64,000 nt of DNA from Leptospira abararensis (GTDB lineage Bacteria; Spirochaetota; Leptospiria; Leptospirales; Leptospiraceae), in NCBI RefSeq assembly GCF_016918735.1, contig NZ_JAFFPR010000060.1, positions 1 through 64,000 on the forward strand, written 5' to 3'. Under the pieces are notes generated by a model. That model did no database searches, had not been told where the DNA came from, and saw only the letters and a list, made by a program, of their open reading frames with translations. The position numbers and the translations under genes are program-made. Shown here piece by piece: positions 9,687 to 17,526 of the stretch; within the stretch, counting starts at the first letter, position 1, and every line of letters begins with the position of its first letter.

Positions 9687-10313
9687 TTAAAGTTCTATAA
9701 AATTTTTCAGGATTCCAAGCCCTGTTGTATCCGATTTTTCAGGATGGAACTGGGTTCCAAATACAGTTTCTTTTTCCACAACCGCAGGAAAAGATTCCCC
9801 ATAATAATGACAGTTAGCTGTAATATCCAACCTGTCTACACCCACTGGCCGGTAGGAATGGATAAAGTACATAAAGGATTCGTTGGGAATTCCTTTGAGT
9901 AATTTTGTATTTTTAGATTTGATATCGAAAAGTTTGTTCCAACCCATATGAGGAACTTTGAGGTTTTGTTTTCCTTCAAACTTTCTAATTTTTCCACGAA
10001 TAAGACCAAGGCCAGGAATGGTTGTTCCCGTTTTCGAAGTTTCATCAGAATCTTCAAATAACACTTGATAACCGATACAAATTCCAAGCAATGATTTTTT
10101 AGCTTCCACATGTTCCTTTAAAACAGAAGAAAAACCTGCTTCGTTTAAATTCTGCATGGCTTTGTCAAAATGCCCATCTCCAGGCAAAATGATTTTATCT
10201 GCTTTTTTAATTGTTTCTATATCACTTGTAAATTGGAAGTCACTTGTGTACAAAGAAACAGCCTTCAGTAAGGAATGGATATTCCCCATTCCAAAATCTA
10301 AAACTGCAATCAC
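9687..10313 (-). CDS. hisH: Imidazole glycerol phosphate synthase glutaminase subunit HisH
   Basis: A 208-residue class I glutamine amidotransferase that supplies ammonia to HisF. The catalytic triad is visible: C79 in LLGICIGYQ, and H190 and E192 in [10 protein letters not shown]. The oxyanion-loop start [13 protein letters not shown] is also present. The ATG overlaps the hisB stop by 4 bases (translational coupling). The partner hisF is not in this window. Confidence 0.96.
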   Translation of the reverse strand: MIAVLDFGMGNIHSLLKAVSLYTSDFQFTSDIETIKKADKIILPGDGHFDKAMQNLNEAGFSSVLKEHVEAKKSLLGICIGYQVLFEDSDETSKTGTTIPGLGLIRGKIRKFEGKQNLKVPHMGWNKLFDIKSKNTKLLKGIPNESFMYFIHSYRPVGVDRLDITANCHYYGESFPAVVEKETVFGTQFHPEKSDTTGLGILKNFIEL

Positions 10314-10891
10314 TCCAACATTCCTTTGGTAGAAGGAATTTGATCTTTTGCCACACTATCAATCGCAATCGCTTGACGAAGAGCCTTACCCAGTCCCTTA
10401 AAAATAGATTCATGGATGTGGTGGCGGTTTTCCCCGTAGTGCACGACTACGTGTAAATTCATTTTGGCATTGAGAGCAAATTTCTGAAGGAATTCGAGCG
10501 TGAGTTCTGCATCATAAATTCCAAATTTCCCATCAATTGGTGGGCCCGTGTATTTAAAGTAAAACCTTCCACCAAGATCCACAGCCACGGTTGTCAATAC
10601 TTCATCCATAGGCAAAGTGAAATGACCGTAACGAAAGATTCCTTTTTTGTCACCTAACTGGTTGTGAATCATTTGGCCCATAAGGATGGCGGTGTCTTCC
10701 ACCGAATGGTGGCAATCGATTCCTATATCTCCTCTGAGTTTGAGGTCCATATCAATGAGACCATGTTTGGAAATATGAGAGAGCATATGCTCAAAAAACG
10801 GGATTTCTGTATCAAACTGGTAGACCCCGGTTCCTCGGACGTTTAGGTCGAGCCGGATGTCTGTTTCGGATGTCTTTCTTGATTCCACCAT
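10310..10891 (-). CDS. hisB: Imidazoleglycerol-phosphate dehydratase HisB
   Basis: A single-domain IGP dehydratase (about 193 residues from the ATG at 10891), with no fused phosphatase. Metal-binding histidine motifs are present: [50 protein letters not shown] chose the ATG at 10891 ([10 protein letters not shown]...), giving the usual length. The open frame continues to a TTG at 10927, but no ribosome-binding site is seen there. It is the first recognisable gene of the hisBHA run; a possible 36-residue membrane peptide gene precedes it. Confidence 0.93.
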   Translation of the reverse strand: MVESRKTSETDIRLDLNVRGTGVYQFDTEIPFFEHMLSHISKHGLIDMDLKLRGDIGIDCHHSVEDTAILMGQMIHNQLGDKKGIFRYGHFTLPMDEVLTTVAVDLGGRFYFKYTGPPIDGKFGIYDAELTLEFLQKFALNAKMNLHVVVHYGENRHHIHESIFKGLGKALRQAIAIDSVAKDQIPSTKGMLE

Positions 10892-10945
10892 ATTCCTAGC
10901 ATGTTTGGTAGAAAACCCAGGTGTCAAGAGAGAATGTGGGGAGAT

Positions 10946-11056
10946 TTATGAGGCGAGACTTAAGACTCCGGCCAAATCATACCCAATAAACACCCAAAAA
11001 AAATAAACCATAGCAATGACGGAAAAAATAAGAATGCGTTTCCAATGTTCCTGCAA
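10946..11056 (-). CDS. Possible 36-aa single-helix membrane peptide
   Basis: A short reading frame starting at TTG (11056) with a strong ribosome-binding site, AGAGGG, six bases upstream (complement of 11063-11068). The product begins LQEHWKRILIF and continues into one hydrophobic helix (SVIAMVYFFWVFIGYDLAG), ending VLSLAS. It lies 54 bases before hisB on the same strand. A good Shine-Dalgarno site plus a coherent transmembrane helix with a basic N-terminal side support it. It is very short and I recognise no family, so it may be chance. Confidence 0.4.
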   Translation of the reverse strand: MQEHWKRILIFSVIAMVYFFWVFIGYDLAGVLSLAS

Positions 11057-11154
11057 AAAAATCCCTCTATAGAAACCAACAACTCAGGTAAGGATTTTTC
11101 TCAGTTTTTTTAGGGAAATCCTATGGATTTTAAAGGGGAAATCAAAGGCAAATT

Positions 11155-11625
11155 TTATTTCCCAAAACGTTGGTTGAACATACGTACAAGCTCCGAAATG
11201 GAATCTTCTACGTACTTAAAGTGTTTGGGTTTCATAGGATCCAAAGGCATCATATCATGAATTTTTTTATAACGGTCAAAAGACTCACGAACATATTCCA
11301 AATACTTCTGACTCGTAATTCCATACCGTTTGAATATAGATTCGTTCTCTAGGAACATCCTCTTAAAATCATCCGCATAGGTTCCATCATTTAGGAAATA
11401 GAAACGAAGGTCAGTTTTTGCCTGCGAAAAGGCAATGTCGATATTGGTAATGAATTTCGAGGTTTTAGCAGTGTCTGGACTTGTTTCTGGACTCTGCGCC
11501 GACAACTTAGCGGCTGCTTGTTCGATCGCTCTTTGTTCCGAATTACGTTTTTCTTTTTCGAATTCTTTTGCTAATTTTTCGCGTTTGAGAACCTCTTCTA
11601 CAGAGGATTTCTTGTCTACAGGCAT
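11155..11625 (-). CDS. Hypothetical protein, 156 aa, charged N-terminus
   Basis: Unrecognised soluble protein. Residues ~5-50 are strongly charged and alanine-rich (EEVLKREKLAKEFEKEKR), likely a helix or coiled coil followed by a flexible Ser/Pro/Thr linker. Residues ~60-156 look like a compact helical domain with many aromatics (DLRFYFLNDGTYADDFKRMF). No signal peptide or membrane segment. It lies 49 bases downstream of the rhomboid gene on the same strand and may share its transcript. Confidence 0.75.
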   Translation of the reverse strand: MPVDKKSSVEEVLKREKLAKEFEKEKRNSEQRAIEQAAAKLSAQSPETSPDTAKTSKFITNIDIAFSQAKTDLRFYFLNDGTYADDFKRMFLENESIFKRYGITSQKYLEYVRESFDRYKKIHDMMPLDPMKPKHFKYVEDSISELVRMFNQRFGK

Positions 11626-11674
11626 GATTTCATTATCCCCATCTTAAGAGACTGTCAAGAAATTAGACGAAAAA

Positions 11675-12622
11675 TTATTCTTTTGCCTTTCGTAAGGCAC
11701 AATTTACCAACCACTCACAACGCAAACAAATCGGATCCTCGGTGTTATACGTAGGCGGCGGGCAAATATTCGCATTCTCCACTTGCATTCCTTGTAAATA
11801 ATTTATTACCGATGGCAGGTCTTTTTTAGAATGAATCTGACTGAGCACGTTTTCATTGAATTTTTTCTGATCGAGAAAAAGATCCTCCACCGCTGCCGGT
11901 TTGGCTTTGGATTGGATTTTTGTTTCTCTAGGAGCTTCCCATTCCAAACCTGGAATGTAAGGGAGACTTCCTGGTTTGATTTGTTTTTGGAAAATTTTGT
12001 AAAGGAGTAAAGCCGTAAGTGCCCCACCCAAATGGCAGGTATTAGAAATGGCCCCATTCCCAATTTGAGAAATCAGGTATCCAATCACAAGAGAAACCCA
12101 AACCGCATTTTTTGCTTTCACTGGAAAAATAAATAAAAGCAATTCCGCATTGGGATAAAATATACCAAAGAGAGCGAGCAGCCCAAATAGAGCGCCAGAC
12201 GCACCGATGGTTTGTGTGGTCATCGATTCTAAAATAGGAATATTCCCACCGAGCAGTTCGTTCAGATAAGCAGAGAGAACCACAAAAATTCCTGCCCCAA
12301 TTTGAGACGCAAAATACAAAATGGTAAATTTAGTTTTTCCGATGATAGGAATGATGTTTGTTCCTAACATGTACATCCCATACATATTCACAAGTAAGTG
12401 AAATGGAATGAGTTCTACCGCATGTAAAAAACCATAAGTGAATACTTGCCAAATGGCACCACCTAACACAAAATCAGGTGTTAATCCAAATCGATAAATT
12501 AACTGTTGGTTTGCAAAGTATTGAAGGAAAAAAATAAGACAATTGATTATGAGAATTACATTCAGGGGATGAAGGATGGGATTCCCAAATAAACTAGGAC
12601 TCTGGCCTCGGTTTCTAGACAT
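11675..12622 (-). CDS. Rhomboid-family intramembrane serine protease with Cys4 tail
   Basis: A 315-residue protein with six or seven membrane helices in residues ~18-212. The rhomboid catalytic dyad is present: S142 in GASGALFGL and H197 in NTCHLGGALTALLLY, plus the HLLVNMYGMYMLG helix. A cytoplasmic tail (~215-315) follows, ending in four cysteines, C287, C299, C302 and C308 (x11, x2, x5 spacing), which could bind zinc or an iron-sulfur cluster. That tail is not part of the core family. A possible leader ORF plus hairpin lies upstream. Proteolytic activity is inferred from the intact dyad. Confidence 0.88.
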   Translation of the reverse strand: MSRNRGQSPSLFGNPILHPLNVILIINCLIFFLQYFANQQLIYRFGLTPDFVLGGAIWQVFTYGFLHAVELIPFHLLVNMYGMYMLGTNIIPIIGKTKFTILYFASQIGAGIFVVLSAYLNELLGGNIPILESMTTQTIGASGALFGLLALFGIFYPNAELLLFIFPVKAKNAVWVSLVIGYLISQIGNGAISNTCHLGGALTALLLYKIFQKQIKPGSLPYIPGLEWEAPRETKIQSKAKPAAVEDLFLDQKKFNENVLSQIHSKKDLPSVINYLQGMQVENANICPPPTYNTEDPICLRCEWLVNCALRKAKE

Positions 12623-12666
12623 GTAACCTCCAGGATTTAGATGGCTTGGAAAGAAACAAGGGAAAT

Positions 12667-12698
12667 AAAAAAAGGGGGAATCCTTTCGGAAAGCCCCC
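12667..12698 (-). terminator. Rho-independent terminator or attenuator, reverse strand
   Basis: Read on the reverse strand, GGGGG and CCCCC arms with an inner TCC/GGA pair and a small internal loop (12674-12698) are followed by seven T. It lies 45 bases upstream of the rhomboid ATG and 100 bases after the FNR-like gene stop. It may end the regulator transcript or attenuate into the rhomboid gene. Confidence 0.7.
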
Positions 12699-12709
12699 CC
12701 GGGAGTGAC

Positions 12710-12763
12710 TTAAGGTAAAATCAGGCAACAGACCCTACCTTGATTATCAATCATTTCTACCAT
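12710..12763 (-). CDS. Possible 17-aa leader peptide
   Basis: A mini reading frame, MVEMIDNQGRVCCLILP, begins at the ATG that closes a 16-bp palindrome (CATCGGAATTCCGATG, 12761-12776). It stops 11 bases before the terminator-like hairpin. The geometry (short ORF, hairpin with T-run, then the rhomboid gene) resembles an attenuator. The ribosome-binding site is weak, so chance is possible. Confidence 0.25.
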   Translation of the reverse strand: MVEMIDNQGRVCCLILP

Positions 12764-12804
12764 CGGAATTCCGATGCAGGGGCTTAATAGATAGGGGAAA
12801 AAAT

Positions 12805-13503
12805 TTAGGCGATTTTTGAGAGGGAATACAAAGCTTCTCTGTTCAGAATATCAATGCGGTTTTTGTCTACGGAAATGAATTCCCGAGCTTTGAGATCCGA
12901 AAGAGCACGAACCAATGTTTCGGTTTTGGTTCCAATAAAGGTCGCGAGGACATCACGAGTCACTTTCAGCTCCACTTGGTTTTTACGACCTTGGGCATTG
13001 TCTAAAACGATGAGAATTTCTGCTAATTTTTCGTGGACCTGTTTAGTTCCTAGAGAAACCACATGTTCCTCCATTTCCTGCCATTCCTTTGCCATTTGAC
13101 GGAAGACTTCTTTTTGGAAGTTGATATCATCCGCCACTAAGGCTTCGATAAGCGCACCTGTGATGTAACAGGCGTGGGTGTCTTCCACAGCGACTACATT
13201 ATGATGAGAAATAGATTCGGAAATACAATCCCTAAATCCGACCCAGTCTCCCGGTCCACTGAGACGTAAGGTTTGTTCTTTTCCGCTGGCGAGTTGGACA
13301 TAACTGCGAACAAGACCAGTCTTGATAAAGAAAAAGCCATCTGCTTTGACCCCGGAAGTCACTAAGTGCTTTCCCCTAGGAAAGATAGTAAAGTCCTTCC
13401 CTTCATTGATCCTTTCTATGGTTTCATGTGCAGCACAGTGCAAAACATTGTGATTTTTATAATCACAAGCAAAACAGTCAGGATTGAGCGGAAGTTCAGC
13501 CAT
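12805..13503 (-). CDS. Crp/Fnr-family regulator with FNR-like cysteines
   Basis: A 232-residue regulator with an N-terminal cyclic-nucleotide-binding-like beta roll and a C-terminal winged helix (TRDVLATFIGTKTETLVRALSDLKAREFI, ~residues 180-210). C10, C13 and C23 sit at the N-terminus, and C112 (EDTHACYITGALIEAL) aligns with C122 of E. coli FNR, which with three N-terminal cysteines holds an oxygen-labile [4Fe-4S] cluster. Here the N-terminal spacing is CxxC-x9-C rather than CxxC-x5-C. The cAMP-binding RxS motif is not evident. Oxygen or redox sensing is inferred. The target genes are unknown. Confidence 0.88.
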   Translation of the reverse strand: MAELPLNPDCFACDYKNHNVLHCAAHETIERINEGKDFTIFPRGKHLVTSGVKADGFFFIKTGLVRSYVQLASGKEQTLRLSGPGDWVGFRDCISESISHHNVVAVEDTHACYITGALIEALVADDINFQKEVFRQMAKEWQEMEEHVVSLGTKQVHEKLAEILIVLDNAQGRKNQVELKVTRDVLATFIGTKTETLVRALSDLKAREFISVDKNRIDILNREALYSLSKIA

Positions 13504-13569
13504 TCAGTTTTGATGTAACCTCTTAAAAAATCCTTGTCGAGTCATAAATTTAGAAACTTTCTAAATTTT

Positions 13570-14388
13570 TTATTTGCCGGTAAACTTTGGTTCCCGCTTT
13601 TCTAAGATACTTTTTATCGTCTCCTTAAAGTCGTCTGAAATAAAGTTTCGTGCTTGAGATTCTGCTTCTTTTTTTAGAGCACCATCGAGCTGTTTCCAGG
13701 AATATAAATTTTTCTTTAACTCTTGTAAGGCGAGAGGTGCTGCTTTAGATAATGATAAGGCAAGTTCCATAGCACGAGAATACACTTCTGTTTTAGGAAC
13801 ACTGTCAAGGGCTAGGCCACAAGTTTTTGCAAACTTACCATCAAATGTTTCTCCAGTAAGTAAAAGCCTTCCCCCCAAACTTTTCCCAAGTAGTTCTGGG
13901 GAAAGAAAACTAGAACCCATACCTGGATGAATTCCAAGTCTTACAAAATTAAAAGAATACTTACCTTCTTCAGCAAAAATTCTTAAATCACAACCAAAGG
14001 TTAAGGAAAGACCGGCTCCAATGGCATGTCCATTGACGGCTGCAATGACAGGAACAGGTAATTTGCGAACAGATAAAAAGAAACCGTAGAACTTTCTCAT
14101 ATCACGTCTGTTTTGCGAGAACGATTTCTCAGAAAAAGATCGTAACAAATTTAAGTCACCACCGGCGCAAAACACATCGCTACGTCCAGAGATGATTACA
14201 GCCCGCGGTAGGACTTTTTCTTTTTTAATGGAATGGATAAGGTCTGCGAATTCTTCCCCCATTTTCCAGGTCATGGAATTGCGGGAAGTAGGATTGTTTA
14301 AGAAGATGGAAACGATTTTTCCATCTTCAGTTTCACGGGATTCAATTTCTAGGAATTCATACTCTTTGGATTCAAATCGCGATTTCAT
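13570..14388 (-). CDS. Enoyl-CoA hydratase/isomerase family protein
   Basis: A 272-residue crotonase-fold protein acting on acyl-CoA thioesters. The oxyanion hole segments are CAGGDLNLL and GHAIGAGLSLTFGCDLRI, followed by LGIHPGMGSSFLSPELLG. The position of the first catalytic Glu of typical hydratases (QPEINLG) reads NFVRLG here, so classic hydration is doubtful and an isomerase or other crotonase activity is possible. The start overlaps the end of the upstream 188-residue gene by 17 bases, so they are coupled. Confidence 0.88.
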   Translation of the reverse strand: MKSRFESKEYEFLEIESRETEDGKIVSIFLNNPTSRNSMTWKMGEEFADLIHSIKKEKVLPRAVIISGRSDVFCAGGDLNLLRSFSEKSFSQNRRDMRKFYGFFLSVRKLPVPVIAAVNGHAIGAGLSLTFGCDLRIFAEEGKYSFNFVRLGIHPGMGSSFLSPELLGKSLGGRLLLTGETFDGKFAKTCGLALDSVPKTEVYSRAMELALSLSKAAPLALQELKKNLYSWKQLDGALKKEAESQARNFISDDFKETIKSILEKREPKFTGK

Positions 14389-14938
14389 CTATCTGAAAGG
14401 ATTCGTACCAGGCTTTATCTTGTAAAGATAAAGGTTTGTTCCCGATCTCCATATTTTCAAAGTAGTTGAGTAGGATTTCTAGGTGTTGGGTTTCCAAATT
14501 TTGGTTCGGAAGTGCGGCATCGATCCCTTTACTCACCAAAACTTCTGCTCTAATTTTGTCTTTATAATGATCCGGTTTTCCACTAAAGATCAAATGAGCA
14601 GAGATTAGGTCAAAACGGATGGTATCTACGATTCTCTGGAGTGACTCTTCTGATTCTAAAAAATAACGCGAGGCCACTTCCGTTTGGAAATAATCGCCCC
14701 AAGTGATGAGATCAGGAATTGATCCTGTCCGTTCCAAAATTTTCTTTTGTGTATCCTCGTCTGTATATAAGGAACCAGCAAATCGTTCCACAATGGTATG
14801 CAATTCGGTTAGGATGGCTAATTTCTCCGGACTGAGAAGCCCTTGTCGGATCATCGGCATAAGTTCAGGATTTACATGTTTTGGGAGAGTTAGTTCCATA
14901 TACTTCCCATTTCGGCGAATTCTGTAGTTTCCTAGCAC
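14372..14938 (-). CDS. Hypothetical protein, 188 aa
   Basis: Unrecognised, mostly helical soluble protein without signal peptide or membrane segment. The chosen ATG at 14938 has GAGG four bases upstream; a second ATG at 14899 (MELTLPKHVNPEL) has GGGAAG and is also possible. It overlaps the enoyl-CoA hydratase-like gene by 17 bases and is divergent from the PilZ-like gene with only about 53 bases between starts. Confidence 0.72.
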   Translation of the reverse strand: MLGNYRIRRNGKYMELTLPKHVNPELMPMIRQGLLSPEKLAILTELHTIVERFAGSLYTDEDTQKKILERTGSIPDLITWGDYFQTEVASRYFLESEESLQRIVDTIRFDLISAHLIFSGKPDHYKDKIRAEVLVSKGIDAALPNQNLETQHLEILLNYFENMEIGNKPLSLQDKAWYESFQIDEIAI

Positions 14939-14991
14939 ATTTTCCTCACTCGAAAATCGATTTTCGCCCCAAAGAAATCGATAATTCTAGT

Positions 14992-16281
14992 ATGGCGATC
15001 GGCAGAACAGATTCGATGCAGGAACTCATAACGATCTTAGAATCGTTATTTGAAGAAACCATCATTGGATCAGACGTCAATATCGTAAAACACCTATTTT
15101 ACTACCTGAAAGCCGATAACAGAGAATTTGAATTTATCTACGAAGAAGACATTCTTGTCGCAGCAGTCGAAGAAATCGAATCACATACAGTCACTCTTTT
15201 GATTCCTGATTTAGTGGAAAAAGGGTCAAGGCGGGCCCGGGTCCGTTTTGAAGTCATGAATATCAACTATCAGTTTGAGGTTGTGATTCTCGATATCCAA
15301 AAAGAAAAAACCGTAATCAAAACTCCCACTGAGTTACAGTCCTACCAATTAAGAACAAACAAACGGATTCCTGTAGACGATTTGTTTATGAACTTTATTA
15401 TTTTATTTAGAAGTTTAACTGGTGGATCGCGTGAAGTGGGAAAAAACCTCTATGCGGAAAGCCGATTCCCTCACCTAATGAAAGAAGTACGAAAGGATAG
15501 ACCGGATAGCAAACTTATCAATGTAATGTTAACGGAGGCTATCGAACGAATTTCCAAAGACTATGAAATTCATTTTTTTCAACCAGAGGAAAAACTAAAT
15601 GAATACGAAGACTTTATAAAAAAAACCATCTTGCGAACTGGGAAATCAATTTATATCCCCGACTGCAATCGTATTACCTCTTATATCAATGACGCACAAG
15701 ATGATGTTCTTTTTAACTACCATAACGAACACAAAGATATGATAAAGGAATTTGGGGAAGAGTTTGCTCTGGATTTTTTTGAATCCATGCGTAAACATGA
15801 ATCTAGAGACTTTTATGTTTCTTATGTAATCACACCCATTCGATTGTATGAGGATGTGGTTGGATTCATTAAAGTGTATTCCACTGCCATGGAACGGTTT
15901 ACCATCTCCCAAAACCAAGCAGTCTATATTTTTGAGTTAGCAGAAATCATCAGCTATGTGTTCACAAAAATCGCCATCCAACATGGAAGTTATGAAACCA
16001 TGCAATCGACTACCAAGGTAGTGGATATCTCTCTCGATGGTCTTTTATTTGAAATTTATGACAAACGTCTGTTTCAGTATTTGAAACGACACAATATCAT
16101 CAAAATGTTTATCCCATTAAACAAAGAACGTACCATGATCATCCGTGGGGAAATCATTCGATTTTTAGACAAAGGGGACCATTACCACCTTGGGGTAAAC
16201 TATTTCAGTTCGGCCCCAGACGATATGTTACATTTAGAGTCTTATCTTTTTGAAAAGAGTATGAAAATTCTCTCAGAATGA
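14992..16281 (+). CDS. PilZ-like protein interrupted by a GAF-like domain
   Basis: From the ATG at 14992 the protein has 429 residues (the open frame extends further up, but that part overlaps the divergent gene). Residues ~1-115 resemble the N-terminal domain of YcgR-type proteins. R121-T-N-K-R125 fits the RxxxR c-di-GMP motif and D345-I-S-L-D-G350 fits the DxSxxG motif of PilZ, but 219 residues lie between. That insert resembles a GAF domain (TGKSIYIPDCNR, SYVITPIRLYEDVVGFIKVYS, FTISQNQAVYIFELAEIIS). I recall a Leptospira family annotated as DUF1577 that this may be. c-di-GMP binding is inferred. Its 3' end overlaps the convergent TPR gene by 9 bases. Confidence 0.82.
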   Translation: MAIGRTDSMQELITILESLFEETIIGSDVNIVKHLFYYLKADNREFEFIYEEDILVAAVEEIESHTVTLLIPDLVEKGSRRARVRFEVMNINYQFEVVILDIQKEKTVIKTPTELQSYQLRTNKRIPVDDLFMNFIILFRSLTGGSREVGKNLYAESRFPHLMKEVRKDRPDSKLINVMLTEAIERISKDYEIHFFQPEEKLNEYEDFIKKTILRTGKSIYIPDCNRITSYINDAQDDVLFNYHNEHKDMIKEFGEEFALDFFESMRKHESRDFYVSYVITPIRLYEDVVGFIKVYSTAMERFTISQNQAVYIFELAEIISYVFTKIAIQHGSYETMQSTTKVVDISLDGLLFEIYDKRLFQYLKRHNIIKMFIPLNKERTMIIRGEIIRFLDKGDHYHLGVNYFSSAPDDMLHLESYLFEKSMKILSE

Positions 16282-17442
16282 TCCAGATCCCGATTGTTTT
16301 TCTGCCAACCGAATCGCATTTAATAAATCTTCTGATAAAGTAGTTTCCCCAGTATAGTAGAGGCGTAACAACTTTCCGTGTTCTACAAGTTTGTCTCTGT
16401 ATTCAGTTTCTTTGATAGAACCGCGAGTTTCTTTCCATTTCAGGTGATAGAACTCACAAGCCAATTTATGAAGGTAATAATCAGACTTTCTTAAAGAGTA
16501 TGCTTTCTTTAGATATTCTTCCGAACGTTCTGCCCATTCCTCTCTTTTTTTCCTGCCATCAACACCAGTATCTGCCATATTAGAATGAAGAAGATTCAAA
16601 AAAGATGTTTCAAAACTATACAACCAAACTTCATAATTTTTTGGATAAAGATTACGAGCTTCTTTTGCCACTTGAGGCATAAGATCCAATTGTTTTTTAT
16701 TCTCTTTCCCTTCTACTTTGAAATAGAAAGTCAAAAATCGCATATAATCTAAAAGAAATAACAATCGTTCTTGGGCATTAGAAAATCGTTCCCTGTTTTT
16801 CCAAGCCATCGAATATTCGAATGCCGTAGACACATACCCTTCTCCGTCTTTCCAATGAGCTTTCCCAAGCGCATAATGAGAATCAGGGGAACCTTGGTCA
16901 AGAGATACCGAATGTTTGTACATTCGGAGAGCTTCATCCATTTGACCTTTCGCAAAATAATGATCCCCTTGTTTTTTGGCCATAAAGGCTTCGTCGTATT
17001 TGGTTGTGTCAAGTAACCTAGCGGCAGTTACTGGACGATCTTCAATCAAACGAAGATATCCTTCCCCGCGGACCTGCCATCCAAAAAAAGTAGTTTGGTA
17101 TACGGATTTTACAGTAATCATCCCCACAATATTTCCATCTCGGAATGTTTTGTGGTCTTGGTTCTTTTCTAGTAAGTATAAAATTTGTCCGACGCGAATT
17201 CCCTTAGGATCTGCGACTTTGATTGTGACCGTATCGGGTCTTGTATCCACTTCCAATTCTTGGGAAAGTGTATCTACTTCATAATAACTAGCTTTTTCGA
17301 TTCCGACAACCTCACCCACAACAATCATTCGGAGCGGGTCAAGAGAGGCTTGGCTACGGAAGGCAAAGGCCATTCGATCCGAAGAGGACTGTGCAAAGGT
17401 AACCGTCACAAGAAATGTGCTGAGTAGAAAGAAACGGAACAT
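16273..17442 (-). CDS. Exported TPR-repeat protein
   Basis: A 389-residue protein with an N-terminal signal peptide (FRFFLLSTFLVTVTFAQ, cleavage likely after FAQ or TFA). Residues ~20-130 form a beta-rich domain (VVGEVVGIEKASYYEV, VGQILYLLEKN). TPR-like helices follow from ~145 (AFMAKKQGDHYFAKGQMDEALRMY, then SPDSHYALGKAHW). TPR units usually mediate protein contacts; the partner is unknown. It is not obviously linked to the convergent PilZ-like gene, whose end it overlaps by 9 bases. Confidence 0.78.
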   Translation of the reverse strand: MFRFFLLSTFLVTVTFAQSSSDRMAFAFRSQASLDPLRMIVVGEVVGIEKASYYEVDTLSQELEVDTRPDTVTIKVADPKGIRVGQILYLLEKNQDHKTFRDGNIVGMITVKSVYQTTFFGWQVRGEGYLRLIEDRPVTAARLLDTTKYDEAFMAKKQGDHYFAKGQMDEALRMYKHSVSLDQGSPDSHYALGKAHWKDGEGYVSTAFEYSMAWKNRERFSNAQERLLFLLDYMRFLTFYFKVEGKENKKQLDLMPQVAKEARNLYPKNYEVWLYSFETSFLNLLHSNMADTGVDGRKKREEWAERSEEYLKKAYSLRKSDYYLHKLACEFYHLKWKETRGSIKETEYRDKLVEHGKLLRLYYTGETTLSEDLLNAIRLAEKQSGSGSF

Positions 17443-17495
17443 CTAGTTTAAGGATCGACCAAAAGAGTTTGTCTCGTAGAAGAAAAAAGGAGAAT

Positions 17496-17513
17496 CCCCA
17501 CCACTAGGTGGGG
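17496..17513 (-). terminator. Hairpin terminator after the penicillin acylase gene
   Basis: CCCCACC and GGTGGGG pair perfectly around a 4-base loop. On the reverse strand the stem is followed by ATTCTCC and then a T-run, 14 bases past the stop of the acylase gene. Confidence 0.7.
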
Positions 17514-17526
17514 AAAATTTAGAAAA

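Noticed and set aside
12739..12753. TTGATTATCAA as an FNR box.
   Set aside because: The half sites are only one base apart, whereas FNR boxes need four bases between TTGAT and ATCAA.
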